Of a stretch of DNA of 64,000 nt, positions 1 to 11,346 are shown piece after piece. The DNA is from Alkalimarinus alittae. GTDB taxonomy: Bacteria > Pseudomonadota > Gammaproteobacteria > Pseudomonadales > Oleiphilaceae. The notes beneath the pieces are model-generated. The model was not told where the DNA came from. It made no database searches and saw only the letters and a list, made by a program, of their open reading frames with translations. The translations under genes were made by a program, and so were the position numbers. Within the stretch, counting starts at the first letter, position 1. Every line of letters begins with the position of its first letter. The DNA lies in the NCBI RefSeq assembly GCF_026016465.1, contig NZ_CP100390.1:4157078-4221077 (forward strand), written 5' to 3'.

Positions 1-2333
1 GGGTTAAGCAAATAGTCGTAGCAGCAACTGTGCGTGACCAACATAACAACGTAAAAGGGCTTATTGCTGGGTCTTTACCTTGGGCGCTCATTGAAGCACA
101 GCTCAACTCGATTAAAGCAGGCATATTCTCACATTACCCTAATGCTCAATTTGCTATGCTGTCCGGGGACGGAACCTATTGGTACCACTGGAATAAAAAT
201 AAAGTTATTCGCGTTTTAAAAGACGAATATGGCAATATAATCAAAACGCACTCAGGTGAGAAAGCATCCCAATTAACCAACATTATTCATGAAAATGACC
301 CCGACTTGAAAGCCATAGGACGCTCAATTCTATCAGGCGAATCCGGTTATAAAACCTACCGTAATGAAAAAACAGGGGAGCTCGATTACGCGGTCTATAC
401 CCCTATAGGCTCGACAGGGTACTCGTTATTGCTATCGGTACCTAAGCACGAAATACTCGCTCCCGTTTCTCAAATGATCGCGCTAATGCTGACGCTCCTT
501 TTAGTCGCTATCGCCTTAAGTATTTTTGTGTCATATATTTTGTCAAAAGAGCTTTCCTCACCCGTCGTCACCCTAAAGGAAGCATTGCAGAAATTTAACC
601 CTGAGGGGAGTGAGAAATTAAACTTAACCTCTAACATAACCGAATTTCAATCGTTAATAGATACCTTCGAAAGCACCGCCGAAATGGTTCAAAAGCGAGA
701 TCAAAGCCGTAATGTTGATCTTTATAGAGCGAATCAAGAACTCAAAGTTGAAAAAGAAATAGCCGAGCGCGCGAACGCAGCCAAAAGTGAGTTTTTGGCT
801 AATATGAGCCATGAAATAAGAACCCCTATGAACGCCATAACCGGGATGGCAAATCTTTGCTTATTAACCGACTTAAACGATGTCCAGAAAGCTTATTTAC
901 ATAAGCTAAAGTCTGCATCGGGTACGTTGCTCGCATTGATCAACGATATTCTTGATTTTTCGAAAATTGAAGCAGGGAAACTTGATATCGAAGATATTCC
1001 CTTCAATCTTAATGAGCTGATCGATAACCTGGCGAATGTAGTCGCGGTCAACGCCGAAGAAAAAGGGGTTGAATTCATCATTAAAAATGACCTAGAAACG
1101 CCGCACCACCTTCTTGGGGACCCGCTACGAGTTAACCAAATTCTGGTCAACCTATGCTCAAACGCTTTAAAGTTTACCGATAAAGGGGAAGTCATAGTCG
1201 CTATTCGCCCCGTCAAGAAAGATTTATACAACGTCACACTCGAGATCAGTGTTCGGGATTCTGGTATTGGTATGCCTCCAGAGAAACTCAAACACCTATT
1301 CGATGAGTTCTATCAAACAGACTCGACAACCACCCGAAAATATGGAGGTACTGGCCTTGGTTTAGCCATCACTAAAAAACTCATTGATATTATGGGCGGC
1401 AATATCTCAGTAGCAAGCACTGAAAATAAAGGTTCTGAGTTCATTGTCACCCTACCTTTTGAAATATCCCAACAAAAGCAGATAGATTATCAGCAGTTTG
1501 CCAATCAACTTAAAGATAAACGCATTCTTGTAGCTGACGATAACGCCCATGCCAGAGAAATTTTCTCTGAGACACTTAAACGATTTGGCTGTAATGTCGA
1601 CACGGCCATTAATGGCACTCAGGCACTCGAAAAATGCAAACAGAATAACTATGACCTGATTCTTCTCGACTGGAACATGCCTGACTTAGACGGCTTAGAA
1701 ACGTTCAGACAACTAAAGTTAATATCACAAAAAATGCCCGCCGTCATCATGGCAAGCGCTCATGCACACCAACGCGTCGTCTCTGAAGCAAGAGATATTG
1801 GTATTGAAAAGTTTTTAACAAAACCCATTAAAAACTCAATTCTTTTTGATAGTGTCGCACAGATTCTCGTTGGGCAAACCGACCCCGAAAGCATGCTCGA
1901 CTCAAATACGTCTGAGCCGCTTAAAGATAAAATAAGCAGTGAAGTCCAAGGCGCCCATATTTTGGTAGTCGACGATATTTTAGTCAACCGAGAAATAGCC
2001 AGCGCGCTATTAACTGAAGCAGGCTTTAAAGTATCTACCGCGGTAAACGGCCAGCAGGCCTTAGATACATTAGAGAAAGAAACATATGATCTAATATTAA
2101 TGGATGTTCAAATGCCCGTGATGGATGGCTATGAGGCCACACGAAAAATAAGGCGTAATCCAGAGTATAAAGAACTGCCGATTATTGCCATGACCGCTAA
2201 CGCCATGGTCGGTGATAAAGAGAAATGCATTGCCGCAGGTATGAACGACCACATAGCGAAACCGATTGACCTTGATAGCATGCTAGCCACCATAAATCAG
2301 TGGCTACGCAAGGTCGAAAAGGCGGCTGAATAA
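1..2333 (+). CDS. Hybrid sensor histidine kinase with two receiver domains (5' end cut by window)
   Basis: Membrane-bound two-component kinase. The frame is open to base 3 without a stop, so the true start lies left of the window; a GTG at 30 is only an internal codon. Order seen: the end of a periplasmic Cache-like sensor domain, one membrane segment near nt 475-545, a HAMP-like linker, HisKA with the phospho-accepting His in [13 protein letters not shown] (His codon at 810), an ATPase domain with GIGMPPEKL and GGTGLGLAI, then two receivers with phospho-acceptor Asp in [13 protein letters not shown] and [13 protein letters not shown]. There is no C-terminal Hpt domain, so phosphotransfer would need a separate Hpt protein. 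The ligand is unknown. The next gene converges from the minus strand. Confidence 0.93.
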   Translation, partial: VKQIVVAATVRDQHNNVKGLIAGSLPWALIEAQLNSIKAGIFSHYPNAQFAMLSGDGTYWYHWNKNKVIRVLKDEYGNIIKTHSGEKASQLTNIIHENDPDLKAIGRSILSGESGYKTYRNEKTGELDYAVYTPIGSTGYSLLLSVPKHEILAPVSQMIALMLTLLLVAIALSIFVSYILSKELSSPVVTLKEALQKFNPEGSEKLNLTSNITEFQSLIDTFESTAEMVQKRDQSRNVDLYRANQELKVEKEIAERANAAKSEFLANMSHEIRTPMNAITGMANLCLLTDLNDVQKAYLHKLKSASGTLLALINDILDFSKIEAGKLDIEDIPFNLNELIDNLANVVAVNAEEKGVEFIIKNDLETPHHLLGDPLRVNQILVNLCSNALKFTDKGEVIVAIRPVKKDLYNVTLEISVRDSGIGMPPEKLKHLFDEFYQTDSTTTRKYGGTGLGLAITKKLIDIMGGNISVASTENKGSEFIVTLPFEISQQKQIDYQQFANQLKDKRILVADDNAHAREIFSETLKRFGCNVDTAINGTQALEKCKQNNYDLILLDWNMPDLDGLETFRQLKLISQKMPAVIMASAHAHQRVVSEARDIGIEKFLTKPIKNSILFDSVAQILVGQTDPESMLDSNTSEPLKDKISSEVQGAHILVVDDILVNREIASALLTEAGFKVSTAVNGQQALDTLEKETYDLILMDVQMPVMDGYEATRKIRRNPEYKELPIIAMTANAMVGDKEKCIAAGMNDHIAKPIDLDSMLATINQWLRKVEKAAE

Positions 2334-2349
2334 AGCCGCCTTACAAAGA

Positions 2350-3597
2350 TTAACTCTTTTTTGTCTTTTTAACTTTTTTGACTTTCAGTTTGCCTTTGTC
2401 CGCAGACTTTTTCTTTTTCTTGCTACTCGCGGCCTTACCTGAAGCTTTAAGTTTTTTCGGGCCTTTGTAGGTCGCGGCCAACTCTTTAATAACCTTACGT
2501 TCAAACCTCACTTTCAAATAGCGCTCAATCGACGACATTAAGTTCCATTCTGGTTGAGCGATAAGCGAAATAGACTTACCCTCTGCACCCGCACGGCCCG
2601 TTCGCCCTATACGATGTACATAGGCATCACCTTTACGAGGCATATCAAAGTTAATAACCAGATCGATGCCACCTACGTCTAGACCTCGGGCTGCAAGGTC
2701 TGTGGCAATTAACACATTAACCTTGCCACTACGGAATGACTCAATAGTCGCTTGACGGCCTTTTTGCTGGATATCGCCATGCAACTGGGCCGCGCGAAAC
2801 TTATGGTAACGCATTAAACCATCAAGCCGTGCAGCCAGTGTTTTTGAATTAGTAAACACAATCGCTTTTTCGTAGGTTTCGTTATCTAACAACCAACGCA
2901 ATAGCTTTTCTTTGTGGTCAACATCATCGGCCAAAACGATCTGCTGCAGGATAGCCCCATGTTGCTGGCGATGGTGATGCACCAACACGGACTCTGGTTC
3001 ATTGAGGATTTCTTCTGCAAACCGTCGAATAACGCTGGGTAAAGTCGCCGAAAAAAGCAGCGTTTGATGTTCAGTAGTACAGTACTTCATCACATTAAGC
3101 ACGTCACTTTGAAACCCCATGTCCAACATACGGTCGGCTTCATCTAACACCAATACATCAATCTCAGACAGGCTTAAAGATTCATTTTCCAAGTGTTCAA
3201 TCAAACGGCCAGGGGTCGCTACAACAACATCCGGTAGGCGTTTTAATGCGCGCTCCTGTACTTTAAAATCTTTTCCGCCGGTAACACTTAGCAGGTTTAG
3301 GTCGGTAAACTGGGCTAACGCAGCACCGGCTTTAACAATCTGGTCTGCTAACTCTCTTACCGGCACCAGCACTAACGCGCGAATCGCTTTCGGCTCAGCC
3401 TGTTTAGCTAAAATACGATGCAAAATAGGTAGCAGAAATGCAACCGTTTTACCGCTACCCGTTGCGGCACTGACCAGAAGGTCTTTATTGTCTAATACAA
3501 GCGGGATCGCTCTTTCCTGTACCTGTGTAGCCGTCTCAAAACCCAGCGCTTGAGTTGCCTCGTTCAAGTGCGAGTGGAGCGATAATTCGGTTAGCAT
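2350..3597 (-). CDS. DEAD-box ATP-dependent RNA helicase
   Basis: A 415-residue DEAD-box helicase that unwinds or remodels RNA, most likely in ribosome assembly or mRNA turnover. All core motifs are present: Q motif (QVQERAIP, about 25-32), Walker A SAATGSGKT (43-51), TPGRL (128-132), DEAD (152-155), SAT (183-185), and HRIGRTGRAG near 325-335. The last 45 residues are very Lys-rich (runs of KKKKK), as in RNA-binding tails of the SrmB/RhlE type. Motif Ia reads PVRELA where PTRELA is usual. I cannot assign SrmB or RhlE orthology with certainty. It converges on the hybrid kinase with a 16-bp gap. Confidence 0.92.
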   Translation of the reverse strand: MLTELSLHSHLNEATQALGFETATQVQERAIPLVLDNKDLLVSAATGSGKTVAFLLPILHRILAKQAEPKAIRALVLVPVRELADQIVKAGAALAQFTDLNLLSVTGGKDFKVQERALKRLPDVVVATPGRLIEHLENESLSLSEIDVLVLDEADRMLDMGFQSDVLNVMKYCTTEHQTLLFSATLPSVIRRFAEEILNEPESVLVHHHRQQHGAILQQIVLADDVDHKEKLLRWLLDNETYEKAIVFTNSKTLAARLDGLMRYHKFRAAQLHGDIQQKGRQATIESFRSGKVNVLIATDLAARGLDVGGIDLVINFDMPRKGDAYVHRIGRTGRAGAEGKSISLIAQPEWNLMSSIERYLKVRFERKVIKELAATYKGPKKLKASGKAASSKKKKKSADKGKLKVKKVKKTKKS

Positions 3598-3711
3598 ATT
3601 TATTACTCAAAAACTCAAAAGTGTGATTATAACGTTTTTTGGCAGAACTGCTGCAAAATGTCGCGCGGTTTCAGCTCGACACCCACTTAATGGTAATAAT
3701 AGCGCCAAAAA

Positions 3712-3743
3712 CAACAAACCCCAGTAAAAACTAGGGCTTGTTG
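3712..3743 (-). terminator. Imperfect hairpin between two minus-strand genes
   Basis: CAACAA (3712-3717) pairs with TTGTTG (3738-3743); CCC pairs with GGG and AGT with ACT inside, separated by two mismatches. It lies downstream of the small secreted protein gene and upstream of the helicase on the minus strand, so it could end the first and insulate the second. There is no long U tract, hence low confidence. Confidence 0.35.
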
Positions 3744-3825
3744 CTAATCGAAGGGGCATAACCTACTAATGAATACTCATGCCACGATTATTGCGTGCGG
3801 GGATAGCTAATGCTGTGACGCTGCC

Positions 3826-4107
3826 TCAATACTCTGACTCATCATCCATCGGTTCTTCTTGAGACATATCCGCCTCTTCGCCTGTCTTAATAGGCGCCTG
3901 AACCTGATCTGTCATGTCTCCCTCTTTCGTGTCCATTTCAGTCATACCTGAAGCGGTAGGAGAGTCTTTCAATGTCTGCTCAAACTGTTCTGCAGCACCT
4001 TCCTGCACGGTTACGTCATCCATTGATTCATTCTTGGTCGCGTCTCCTGCCAAGGCAGTCTGGCTCATCAAGAAAAATCCTAAAAAGATCCCTAATATCA
4101 TTTTCAT
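3826..4107 (-). CDS. Small acidic secreted protein, unknown function
   Basis: A 93-residue protein whose first 20 residues form a clear Sec signal peptide (a charged MKM, then a hydrophobic run ending in ALA). The mature part is short, strongly acidic, Met/Asp/Glu-rich and probably disordered, with no cysteine and no recognisable domain. The start is supported by AGGAG 8 bases upstream of the ATG. It shares the minus strand with the DUF1439-like lipoprotein gene upstream of it (166-bp gap) and may or may not be co-transcribed. No function is assigned. Confidence 0.7.
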   Translation of the reverse strand: MKMILGIFLGFFLMSQTALAGDATKNESMDDVTVQEGAAEQFEQTLKDSPTASGMTEMDTKEGDMTDQVQAPIKTGEEADMSQEEPMDDESEY

Positions 4108-4273
4108 TGTCTGTGCTCCTCATGAACGCTTATTTACGTTCGCTAGTAATAGGATGCTACACACCACCTACAGTGTAGTTGAGAAGCGTTTGATGCTTTC
4201 GACTATTTACGACTATAAATCATTCGCTATAGTCGATTATCCTATTAAGAATAATGAGCGTGTCATATAACAA

Positions 4274-4933
4274 TTAATGAAATCGTACTAGGTCATCTTC
4301 AATAGTCAGTGTGGCGTTCTTGATGTCACTAGGTGAAAACCGATCATTCGGAGTCAATGTATATACGGGATAAGCACTAAAGTAAGCCACAAACCAGTCA
4401 TTTAAGTTTTCGATGAATTGGCTGCGATATTCTTTTGGCACAAAATTATTAAAAAAGAATGAGCCGGTTTCGTTCAATGCAGTGGGCTCGAAATAAAGGC
4501 TCTCTTCGCGGGCGATTAAGTGCCCCGTTAGCTCAATACTCAAAGACTCCGCTATATCGAAACCGAGTATAGTCGTTCTAATGACAGGCTTTGCTATAAG
4601 GTTTATACGTCCAGCCTTGTCGGTTTCACCGTTTATTAATGCTACGTCTGCACTATTAAGTTCAACTTTCGCTTCAACAATCGGGTCAGACACTACTCGC
4701 TCAGCAAAAAAACCACTCAGGCTCGCAACTTCATCAGGGATGTGAATTTGAACATTCACAATACCATTAACCGGCAACTGCTGGTCAAGACCCGCTTGAA
4801 TCTCACTCTCTTTCAAGAATAGCTGTTCAGGCTGCTTCTCATTGCACCCCGAAAGCACCATAGCCCCTAATAAGATAAGCACGGTACTTCTCAAAAAATT
4901 AATAGGTTGAATCACAGTAGACAACATAGCCAT
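4274..4933 (-). CDS. DUF1439 (YceB-like) outer-membrane lipoprotein
   Basis: A 219-residue predicted lipoprotein: a hydrophobic N-terminal segment ends in the lipobox LSGC (about 27-30), after which the mature protein carries the layout of the YceB/DUF1439 family. Shared features with E. coli YceB as I remember it are an N-terminal ELF/SEI segment, alternating beta strands, and a C-terminal helix with a YPVYTL-type motif. The family belongs to a lipid-binding-like fold, but the role is unknown. The start ATG has AAGGAG 10 bases upstream. The leader before the hydrophobic segment is unusually long; a start at the second ATG is possible. Confidence 0.72.
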   Translation of the reverse strand: MAMLSTVIQPINFLRSTVLILLGAMVLSGCNEKQPEQLFLKESEIQAGLDQQLPVNGIVNVQIHIPDEVASLSGFFAERVVSDPIVEAKVELNSADVALINGETDKAGRINLIAKPVIRTTILGFDIAESLSIELTGHLIAREESLYFEPTALNETGSFFFNNFVPKEYRSQFIENLNDWFVAYFSAYPVYTLTPNDRFSPSDIKNATLTIEDDLVRFH

Positions 4934-5136
4934 AAAACAGATACTCCTTAGCCGGATGAATACAACAAAGTTTACGTTGGGCTAGGGTGAGTTACCAGCG
5001 CACATGCCATCTAAAAATTAAATCGAATTAATATCTATTGCCTAAACAGGCTTTTTAGGACCATCATAGACACCATAACTTATTAATAATAAAACTAATC
5101 ATCTACATCAGTTAGATTTTGCTCCAGGAGATAATC

Positions 5137-6765
5137 ATGCACGGATTAATGATGGACACCTCACTTACAGTCTCATCCATCCTCCAATATGCAGAGCAGT
5201 ATCACCAAGACGGTGAAATTGTCAGCCGAAACGTGGAAGGCGGAATTCACAGGTATCATTATAAAGACGCCGCAGCCCGAGCTAGACGCCTTGCCAATGG
5301 TTTAAAAAGATTAGGCATAAAACAGCAAGACCGAGTCGCGACCCTCGCCTGGAATACCCACCGCCATTATGAAATTTATTTTGCGGTTTCTGGCAGTGGC
5401 GCTGTCTTACATACCATGAATCCGCGACTGTTCCCTGAGCAACTGGCATTTATACTCAATCATGCAGAAGATGAAGTGCTGTTTATCGATCTAACATTTA
5501 TACCATTGCTAGAAAAAATAGCGCCGGAATTAAGATTTCTTAAACAAGTGGTGGTCATGACAAACCGCGCAAACATGCCCGACTCACCCCTACCTGACGC
5601 GATCCCATTTCTTTGTTACGAAGCATTAGTCGACTCAGAGTCAGCAGAATTTGAATGGCCAGAGGTCGATGAAGAAAGCGCAGCCTCTCTCTGCTATACC
5701 TCAGGCACAACGGGCAACCCTAAAGGCGTGCTTTACAGTCATCGTTCAACCGTTTTACATGCTTGGGCGAGCATCTCAAGAGACGCGCTCGATATTGGAA
5801 ACAGTAGCAACTTATTGCCTGTCGTACCGATGTTTCACGTTAATGCTTGGGGTGTACCGTATTCAGCGACGATGGTGGGCGCAAAATTGGTTTTACCGGG
5901 TGCGGGTATGGATGGTGCGTCACTCTCAGCGCTCATTGATGCAGAACAAGTGGACTTGCTTCTCGGCGTACCAACGGTCTGGCAGGGGCTTTTACAATAT
6001 TGCGAACAGCAAAATGTCACCCTTAAGCCGGTCAAAAATGTCGTGATTGGTGGGTCCGCTGCCCCTTTGTCGATGATTAAAGCCTTTCAGGAGCATCACG
6101 ATGCCTTTGTCATGCATGCATGGGGAATGACTGAATTATCCCCTATCGGCACGATCAACAGCATGAACCGCCACATGAAAAGTTTAACGCTTGATGAACG
6201 CTACCAACTGCAAACTAAACAAGGTCGTCCAGTGTTCGGCATTGAGATGAAGATTATCGGGGCTGATAATCAAACCCTTCCCCATGACGGTGATTCATTT
6301 GGCCGATTGATGGTGAAAGGCCCTTGGGTGATAAAACAGTATTATAAAGATGAAAAGTCGCCACTAGTGGATGGTTGGTTCGATACCGGAGATGTCGCCA
6401 CGATTGACCCACAAGGCTATATGAATATCGTCGATCGAGCTAAAGATGTCATCAAATCAGGCGGGGAGTGGATCAGCTCGATTGATTTAGAAAATGCAGC
6501 TGTTGGACATTCTGCGGTTGCAGAGTGTGCCGTTATTGGTGTCCCTCACCCTAAGTGGGATGAGCGCCCACTGTTGTTAGTTGTCACCAAAGAAGGCGAA
6601 GAGACGAGTAAACAAGCACTTATTGATTATCTTTCAGACAAAGTAGCCAAATGGTGGCTGCCTGACGATGTAATATTTGTAACCGAGTTACCCCACACAG
6701 CCACCGGCAAACTACTCAAAATGAAGCTTCGTGAAACCTATCAAGACGCACTTAGCCGACATTAA
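5137..6765 (+). CDS. AlkK-like fatty-acyl-CoA ligase (AMP-forming)
   Basis: A 542-residue member of the adenylate-forming family that activates fatty acids to acyl-CoA using ATP. The ATP/phosphate loop [11 protein letters not shown] is followed by [10 protein letters not shown], the [11 protein letters not shown] stretch, AWGMTELSP, the adenylate-binding [12 protein letters not shown] and [15 protein letters not shown], and the C-terminal catalytic Lys in TGKLLK. Length and long identical-looking stretches match AlkK, the medium-chain acyl-CoA synthetase of the Pseudomonas OCT alkane pathway. The start is the ATG at 5137, preceded by AGGAG 6 bases upstream, not the TTG at 5119. The gene stands alone, with no alkane hydroxylase beside it, so general fatty-acid use is equally likely. 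Confidence 0.9.
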   Translation: MHGLMMDTSLTVSSILQYAEQYHQDGEIVSRNVEGGIHRYHYKDAAARARRLANGLKRLGIKQQDRVATLAWNTHRHYEIYFAVSGSGAVLHTMNPRLFPEQLAFILNHAEDEVLFIDLTFIPLLEKIAPELRFLKQVVVMTNRANMPDSPLPDAIPFLCYEALVDSESAEFEWPEVDEESAASLCYTSGTTGNPKGVLYSHRSTVLHAWASISRDALDIGNSSNLLPVVPMFHVNAWGVPYSATMVGAKLVLPGAGMDGASLSALIDAEQVDLLLGVPTVWQGLLQYCEQQNVTLKPVKNVVIGGSAAPLSMIKAFQEHHDAFVMHAWGMTELSPIGTINSMNRHMKSLTLDERYQLQTKQGRPVFGIEMKIIGADNQTLPHDGDSFGRLMVKGPWVIKQYYKDEKSPLVDGWFDTGDVATIDPQGYMNIVDRAKDVIKSGGEWISSIDLENAAVGHSAVAECAVIGVPHPKWDERPLLLVVTKEGEETSKQALIDYLSDKVAKWWLPDDVIFVTELPHTATGKLLKMKLRETYQDALSRH

Positions 6766-6783
6766 ACCTCGCTCGTGAGTCGT

Positions 6784-6820
6784 CCACTTATGGTTTTTAG
6801 CGCCTTTAATCCATAAGTGG
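6784..6820 (+). terminator. Hairpin after the acyl-CoA ligase gene
   Basis: CCACTTATGG (6784-6793) and CCATAAGTGG (6811-6820) form a 10-bp stem with a 17-base loop, starting 18 bases after the stop codon. The following U tract is poor, so it may instead stabilise the 3' end of the transcript. The rest of 6766-7042 holds no supported gene. Confidence 0.5.
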
Positions 6821-7042
6821 CGATAAATCTGATAGGTTGTTTTGTCGCTTGCAGAATAACCTTCTATACTCAATAGAGTGCCCAACAATGGTTTCTCTCG
6901 GTAGCATAAAAGCTAAAGTTTTCGGGTAGTTGGGCGATGTATTCATAGTAATGATAAAACGGGTCAACCCGCTCGTTAGCTGACATCTGACGCTTAACCC
7001 CATGGCTAAGCAAAATAATCATGAAGTATTCAGGTTCTTATT

Positions 7043-9070
7043 GTGCTAAAAAATATTTTCTTTCCAGGGATGAAACTCATATCTCGACTCGGCTTTGCCA
7101 ACAAGTTTATGCTGATCAGTTTGCTATTTTTTGTACCGTTGGTCTGGCTGAGTTATACCGTCATCAATGACGCCTATCGACAAATAGAGATTACAGAGAA
7201 TCAGCGAAAAGGATTGGAATTACTGAATCAAACACAGACACTAGTGAATGCAGCTGAGCGTTATAGAGACGCAAAAATCGTCGCGGCATATCAATTCTCA
7301 ACTGATTTAAATGCCGGTTTAGTCGACTATCAAAAGGCGGTCACAAAGGCGATCAGCACCCTCGAGGAAAGTAACGCTAAATTCACCCAAGAAGCAACCT
7401 ATTTAAAATTACTGCAATCGATTAAACAGTCGTTTAAAGAGATGGAACACGTTTCCGTCACCAGCAATAACACGCCGTTCACCACGTTTAATACTCTCAA
7501 TTCTCTGGTAGCAAACAGTAACGCATTGCTTCAGGCCACCGTCGAACTAAGTCAGCTGTCAATTGATTCAAATCCTGAAACAAAATCATTAGTCGACTTT
7601 GCCGTCCGTGATTTAAAGCCATTCAGCGAAACCGTGGGGCGACTCAGAAGTACGGGTTCATACGCCTTAACCTTACCCTATTTAAGTTCTAATATTGCTG
7701 AAGAGTTAGATGCGAATTCAGTCAAACTGTATGAAGCTCAGCCACAGCTCAAAAAAATCGTGAGTATCATGATCCCTCAGAGCCAGTCGGATTTACAAGA
7801 AATGGGGTTAACGCTCGCCACTGATATTACCCAACTGTTAGATCTAGTTGATAATAAAGTCATGACCGCAGTAACTTTTGATACGCCCTGGCAAACTTAT
7901 TTTGATGCGGCTTCAAAGTTCACAGACCTTCAATACACGCTCACCAGCAAAATTTTCTCCGCAGTCGATCAGCGTTTTAAAGTGAGGCTAGACGAGCAAC
8001 ATAACAAATTACAGCTAACCAGTATGGCCATAGGGGCTGTGCTGTTACTAATTATGTATCTCTATGCGTCTTTCTACCTGTCTTTACGTACCTCAATAGA
8101 CCGTTTATTAGACGCCGCCTGTAAGATGGCAGAGGGGGATATGACGGTCACAATGACAGTAGCGACTCACGATGAGTTAGGGCATTTAACTGAACAGTTT
8201 AACCAAACAACAAAACGTATGAGAGAGTTAATCAGGGAAGTCCATAACACCTCAAATAGCGTCTATCAGCAATCTCAAGAAGTAAGCCAAATAACCGGCG
8301 TGACCAGTAGCTCTATTAACCAGCAAATGGCAGAAACCGAGCAAGCCTCAAGCGCTATGACTGAGATGTCTTCTAACTTTGGTGAAGTCTCTGACTTCTC
8401 GGCACAAGCAGAAAGTGCCGCTCAAGAAGCCAGTAATGAGGCAAACCGGGGGCGAGAACAGGTTCAAAAGACCCTGCTCAATATTAATAATCTAGCGGGT
8501 GAGATTCAAAGTTCATCCACCGTTGTTGACCAATTAGCAAAAGATAGCGCCAATATCAGTCAGGTGCTGGTTCAAATAAAAGGCATTGCAGAGCAAACCA
8601 ACTTACTCGCTCTTAACGCTGCAATCGAAGCCGCGCGTGCCGGTGAGCACGGACGAGGCTTTGCCGTAGTGGCTGATGAAGTACGTTCCCTTTCAGGTCG
8701 TACTCACGAATCAACCGTAGAGATTGAAGAGATGGTCGATAAGATTCAGCTAGGTGTCGGTAATGCCGTCACCGCCATGTCCAATAGCCATAAAATGGCA
8801 GAAGCGACGGTAATAGAGTCAAAAGCAGTCGAGGATGCATTAGATGCCATTCATGATAAAGTCTCGTCTATTGCCGAAATGAACACCCATATTGCCGAGG
8901 CTGTTAAGCAACAGGCTGCTACCGCTGAAGACATTGATAGAAACATTGTAGGTATCAGCCGAGCAGCAGAAGGCAATGTCAGCAATGCAGCAGAAACAAC
9001 CCGAGCGAGTGAAGAGATGGCAAGCAAAGCCAATCAGCTACGCGAAATGCTAACCTCATTTAAGATCTGA
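7043..9070 (+). CDS. Methyl-accepting chemotaxis protein
   Basis: A 675-residue transmembrane chemoreceptor. TM1 lies near residues 25-45 ([15 protein letters not shown]), followed by about 290 periplasmic residues of helical-bundle type, TM2 near 325-350, HAMP, and a long cytoplasmic coiled coil. The hairpin tip is canonical ([23 protein letters not shown], nt 8590-8660), the region that binds CheW and CheA. There is no C-terminal NWETF-type tether for CheR/CheB. The listed start is GTG; an ATG at 7070 would remove nine residues and keep TM1. No che genes are in the window. The downstream cNMP-binding gene begins two bases after the stop, so the two are almost certainly co-transcribed. Confidence 0.93.
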   Translation: MLKNIFFPGMKLISRLGFANKFMLISLLFFVPLVWLSYTVINDAYRQIEITENQRKGLELLNQTQTLVNAAERYRDAKIVAAYQFSTDLNAGLVDYQKAVTKAISTLEESNAKFTQEATYLKLLQSIKQSFKEMEHVSVTSNNTPFTTFNTLNSLVANSNALLQATVELSQLSIDSNPETKSLVDFAVRDLKPFSETVGRLRSTGSYALTLPYLSSNIAEELDANSVKLYEAQPQLKKIVSIMIPQSQSDLQEMGLTLATDITQLLDLVDNKVMTAVTFDTPWQTYFDAASKFTDLQYTLTSKIFSAVDQRFKVRLDEQHNKLQLTSMAIGAVLLLIMYLYASFYLSLRTSIDRLLDAACKMAEGDMTVTMTVATHDELGHLTEQFNQTTKRMRELIREVHNTSNSVYQQSQEVSQITGVTSSSINQQMAETEQASSAMTEMSSNFGEVSDFSAQAESAAQEASNEANRGREQVQKTLLNINNLAGEIQSSSTVVDQLAKDSANISQVLVQIKGIAEQTNLLALNAAIEAARAGEHGRGFAVVADEVRSLSGRTHESTVEIEEMVDKIQLGVGNAVTAMSNSHKMAEATVIESKAVEDALDAIHDKVSSIAEMNTHIAEAVKQQAATAEDIDRNIVGISRAAEGNVSNAAETTRASEEMASKANQLREMLTSFKI

Positions 9071-9072
9071 TT

Positions 9073-10143
9073 ATGTCCCTGCAATCACAATACAATATTA
9101 CTGAAAAGACCATGGCGAGCTACTCTCCATTGGATCAACTCTCATCAACGTATTTAATTGAGGTTATCAAAAAGGGCAGTGTGGTCGTTTTTGAAGCAGG
9201 CGATGTACTCTTTGAAAAAGGCCACGCGCTAAAATTTCATTACTATTTATTAGCAGGCAAGATCACCGTTAAAAAAGGCCTTTTTTCTAGCAAAACCGTT
9301 GATAGTAAACGTAAAGAGTCAAAGCACCCGATCAACCATCTTATTCCCAGCGATGCTACCGTAAAAGCCCAAACAACCGGCCATCTATTCTTAGTAGACC
9401 CTAAACTGCTAGACCGAGCCCTTGCCTGGAGTGAATCAAATCCAAAAAATGATAACAACGGTCCTAAAAAGAACTCAAAAACAATAACGCCAAACGCCGC
9501 TCAAGGTGAGTTTGATGAGGAATATTTTAACTGGATGACCAGTTTGTTGGAGTTCCCACTCTTCTTAAACCTACCCCCTGCCAATATCACCGAACTATTC
9601 GACCAGTTTGAACGCGTAGAAGTCGAAAAAGGGCAAACCATCATTCAAGAAAATGATGAGGGCGACTACTTCTATTTACTCATAAACGGGAGTGCTCAAG
9701 TGGTAGTCGGTGACCCAAAAACCAAGGTCGCAACATTAAGGCCAGGCGCTTATTTTGGCGAAGAGGCGTTGGTGTCAGATATTGTGCGTTCTGCCTCTGT
9801 GATAATGGAGGAGGATGGCTGCCTTGCTAGGCTTGATAAAGAGTCTTTTCAGAAATTACTTCACAGCCCATTAGTACAATATGTTTCAATCGCAGAGTAC
9901 CGTAATACACTTGCAGCGCCTGAAGAAAAAATGGCACTACTGGATATTCGCTCGTTGTCAGAATTTGAGCATATCCCGATGCCAGACTGCCTTCATATAC
10001 CGTTAAGCGAACTGCGCGATAGCCTATCTAAACTCGACAAGTCCGTGGCCTATTACCTGACTGAAGACGGCGGACAACGTAGTGATATCGCCGCCCATAT
10101 ACTGTCTCAACATCAATTTAAGGTATTTGTCTTACGTAATTAA
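9073..10143 (+). CDS. Tandem cyclic-nucleotide-binding-like protein with C-terminal rhodanese-like domain
   Basis: A 356-residue soluble protein. Residues about 15-115 look like a degenerate cNMP-binding beta barrel (VVVFEAGDVLFEKG, YYLLAGKI) with a polar insertion. Residues about 160-265 are a clearer second one (VEKGQTIIQENDEGDYFYLLINGSA, then RPGAYFGEEALV and VRSASV). The last 75 residues match a rhodanese fold (LLDIRSLSEFEHIP, HIPLSEL), but the active-site loop reads EDGGQRS where CxxGxRS is expected: the catalytic Cys is Glu (codon 10063-10065). A sulfurtransferase activity is therefore unlikely. There is no DNA-binding domain. Its gene abuts the chemoreceptor gene, suggesting a regulatory role in the same pathway; this is inference. 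Confidence 0.85.
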   Translation: MSLQSQYNITEKTMASYSPLDQLSSTYLIEVIKKGSVVVFEAGDVLFEKGHALKFHYYLLAGKITVKKGLFSSKTVDSKRKESKHPINHLIPSDATVKAQTTGHLFLVDPKLLDRALAWSESNPKNDNNGPKKNSKTITPNAAQGEFDEEYFNWMTSLLEFPLFLNLPPANITELFDQFERVEVEKGQTIIQENDEGDYFYLLINGSAQVVVGDPKTKVATLRPGAYFGEEALVSDIVRSASVIMEEDGCLARLDKESFQKLLHSPLVQYVSIAEYRNTLAAPEEKMALLDIRSLSEFEHIPMPDCLHIPLSELRDSLSKLDKSVAYYLTEDGGQRSDIAAHILSQHQFKVFVLRN

Positions 10144-10262
10144 TATTGCCAGACTTTTCAACGAGAGCACTGACATACATCGACTGATTGCATTATCTTA
10201 GGTATTATATCGGCTTTTTCTCAACGCCTCTTAAAATGGCGATTAGCATAGGTGGGTAGTCG

Positions 10263-11282
10263 ATGAACAAACAACGGGTTTTAACCGGAATCACCACCAC
10301 TGGCACTCCACACCTAGGGAATTATGTCGGAGCCATCCGGCCTGCCATTGAAGCAAGCCAAAACAATGATATCGAGTCATTTCTATTTTTAGCCGATTAT
10401 CATGCACTGATCAAGTGCCAAGATCCTAAACAGGTACATCAATCAACCATGGAAATCGCGGCCACGTGGCTTGCGCTCGGGTTAGATACCGATAACACAT
10501 TATTCTACCGACAATCAGATATTCGTGAAATTCCTGAACTGACATGGCTGCTCAGTTGCGTTTGCGGCAAAGGGTTAATGAATCGCGCTCACGCCTACAA
10601 AGGTGCTGTCGATGCTAACGTAGCCAACAACGAAGACCCCGATAAAGCCATCACCATGGGGCTTTTTAGCTATCCCGTATTAATGGCCGCCGACATCGTG
10701 ATGTTTGGCGCCAATAAAGTCCCGGTTGGTAAGGATCAAATTCAGCATGTTGAAATGGCACGCGATATGGCGCAACGTTTCAATCATATTTATGCCAGCA
10801 AAAAACAACCTATTTTGACACTACCTGAATATGTGGTAGGCGATAACGTCGCAATACTACAAGGCCTTGATGGTCGTAAAATGAGTAAGAGCTATGGCAA
10901 TACTATTCCATTGTTCTTAACTGAAAAACAATTGCAAAAACATATCAATAAGATACAAACCAATCTACTTGAGCCTGGCGAAGCTAAAGACCCCGACACC
11001 TCTACCGTCTTTCAGATTTGGCAAGCATTTGCCAGCGAAGCACAAACAGCTGAAATGCGTCAAGCATTTGCTGAAGGTATAGGCTGGGGGGATGCCAAGA
11101 AGCGTTTATTCGCGCTGATTAATGAAGAGATTGGCGAAGCTCGTGAGCGTTACAACGATCTAATCACACGCCCACAAGAAATTGAAGCAGAGTTGCAAAA
11201 AGGGGCAGAGAAAGCGCGCAAGCTAAGCCAAAGCATGATGGAAAAGGTGCGTACAGCCGTGGGTATTTATGGTTTAAAGTAG
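10263..11282 (+). CDS. trpS: Tryptophanyl-tRNA synthetase
   Basis: A 339-residue class I aminoacyl-tRNA synthetase charging tRNA-Trp with tryptophan. The HIGH-type motif is TGTPHLGNY near residue 12-20 and the KMSKS motif is intact in [10 protein letters not shown]. The Trp/AMP pocket stretch [17 protein letters not shown] is also visible. Length fits the compact bacterial TrpRS group. It is monocistronic: a 119-bp gap separates it from the upstream gene and a strong terminator follows. Confidence 0.97.
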   Translation: MNKQRVLTGITTTGTPHLGNYVGAIRPAIEASQNNDIESFLFLADYHALIKCQDPKQVHQSTMEIAATWLALGLDTDNTLFYRQSDIREIPELTWLLSCVCGKGLMNRAHAYKGAVDANVANNEDPDKAITMGLFSYPVLMAADIVMFGANKVPVGKDQIQHVEMARDMAQRFNHIYASKKQPILTLPEYVVGDNVAILQGLDGRKMSKSYGNTIPLFLTEKQLQKHINKIQTNLLEPGEAKDPDTSTVFQIWQAFASEAQTAEMRQAFAEGIGWGDAKKRLFALINEEIGEARERYNDLITRPQEIEAELQKGAEKARKLSQSMMEKVRTAVGIYGLK

Positions 11283-11302
11283 TGATTTTAGAAGAGTAGT
11301 CT

Positions 11303-11333
11303 ATCGCGCCAAAATGGCGCGATTCTCTTTTCA
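11303..11333 (+). terminator. Rho-independent terminator of trpS
   Basis: ATCGCGCCA (11303-11311) pairs with TGGCGCGAT (11315-11323), a 9-bp GC-rich stem with an AAA loop, followed by TCTCTTTTC. It starts 21 bases after the trpS stop and lies before the converging coiled-coil gene. Confidence 0.8.
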
Positions 11334-11346
11334 AATACCCACTCCA

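Noticed and set aside
6806-7003. 65-codon minus-strand frame between the acyl-CoA ligase and the MCP
   Set aside because: No ribosome-binding site, no recognisable protein features, and it overlaps the terminator-like hairpin after the acyl-CoA ligase gene.
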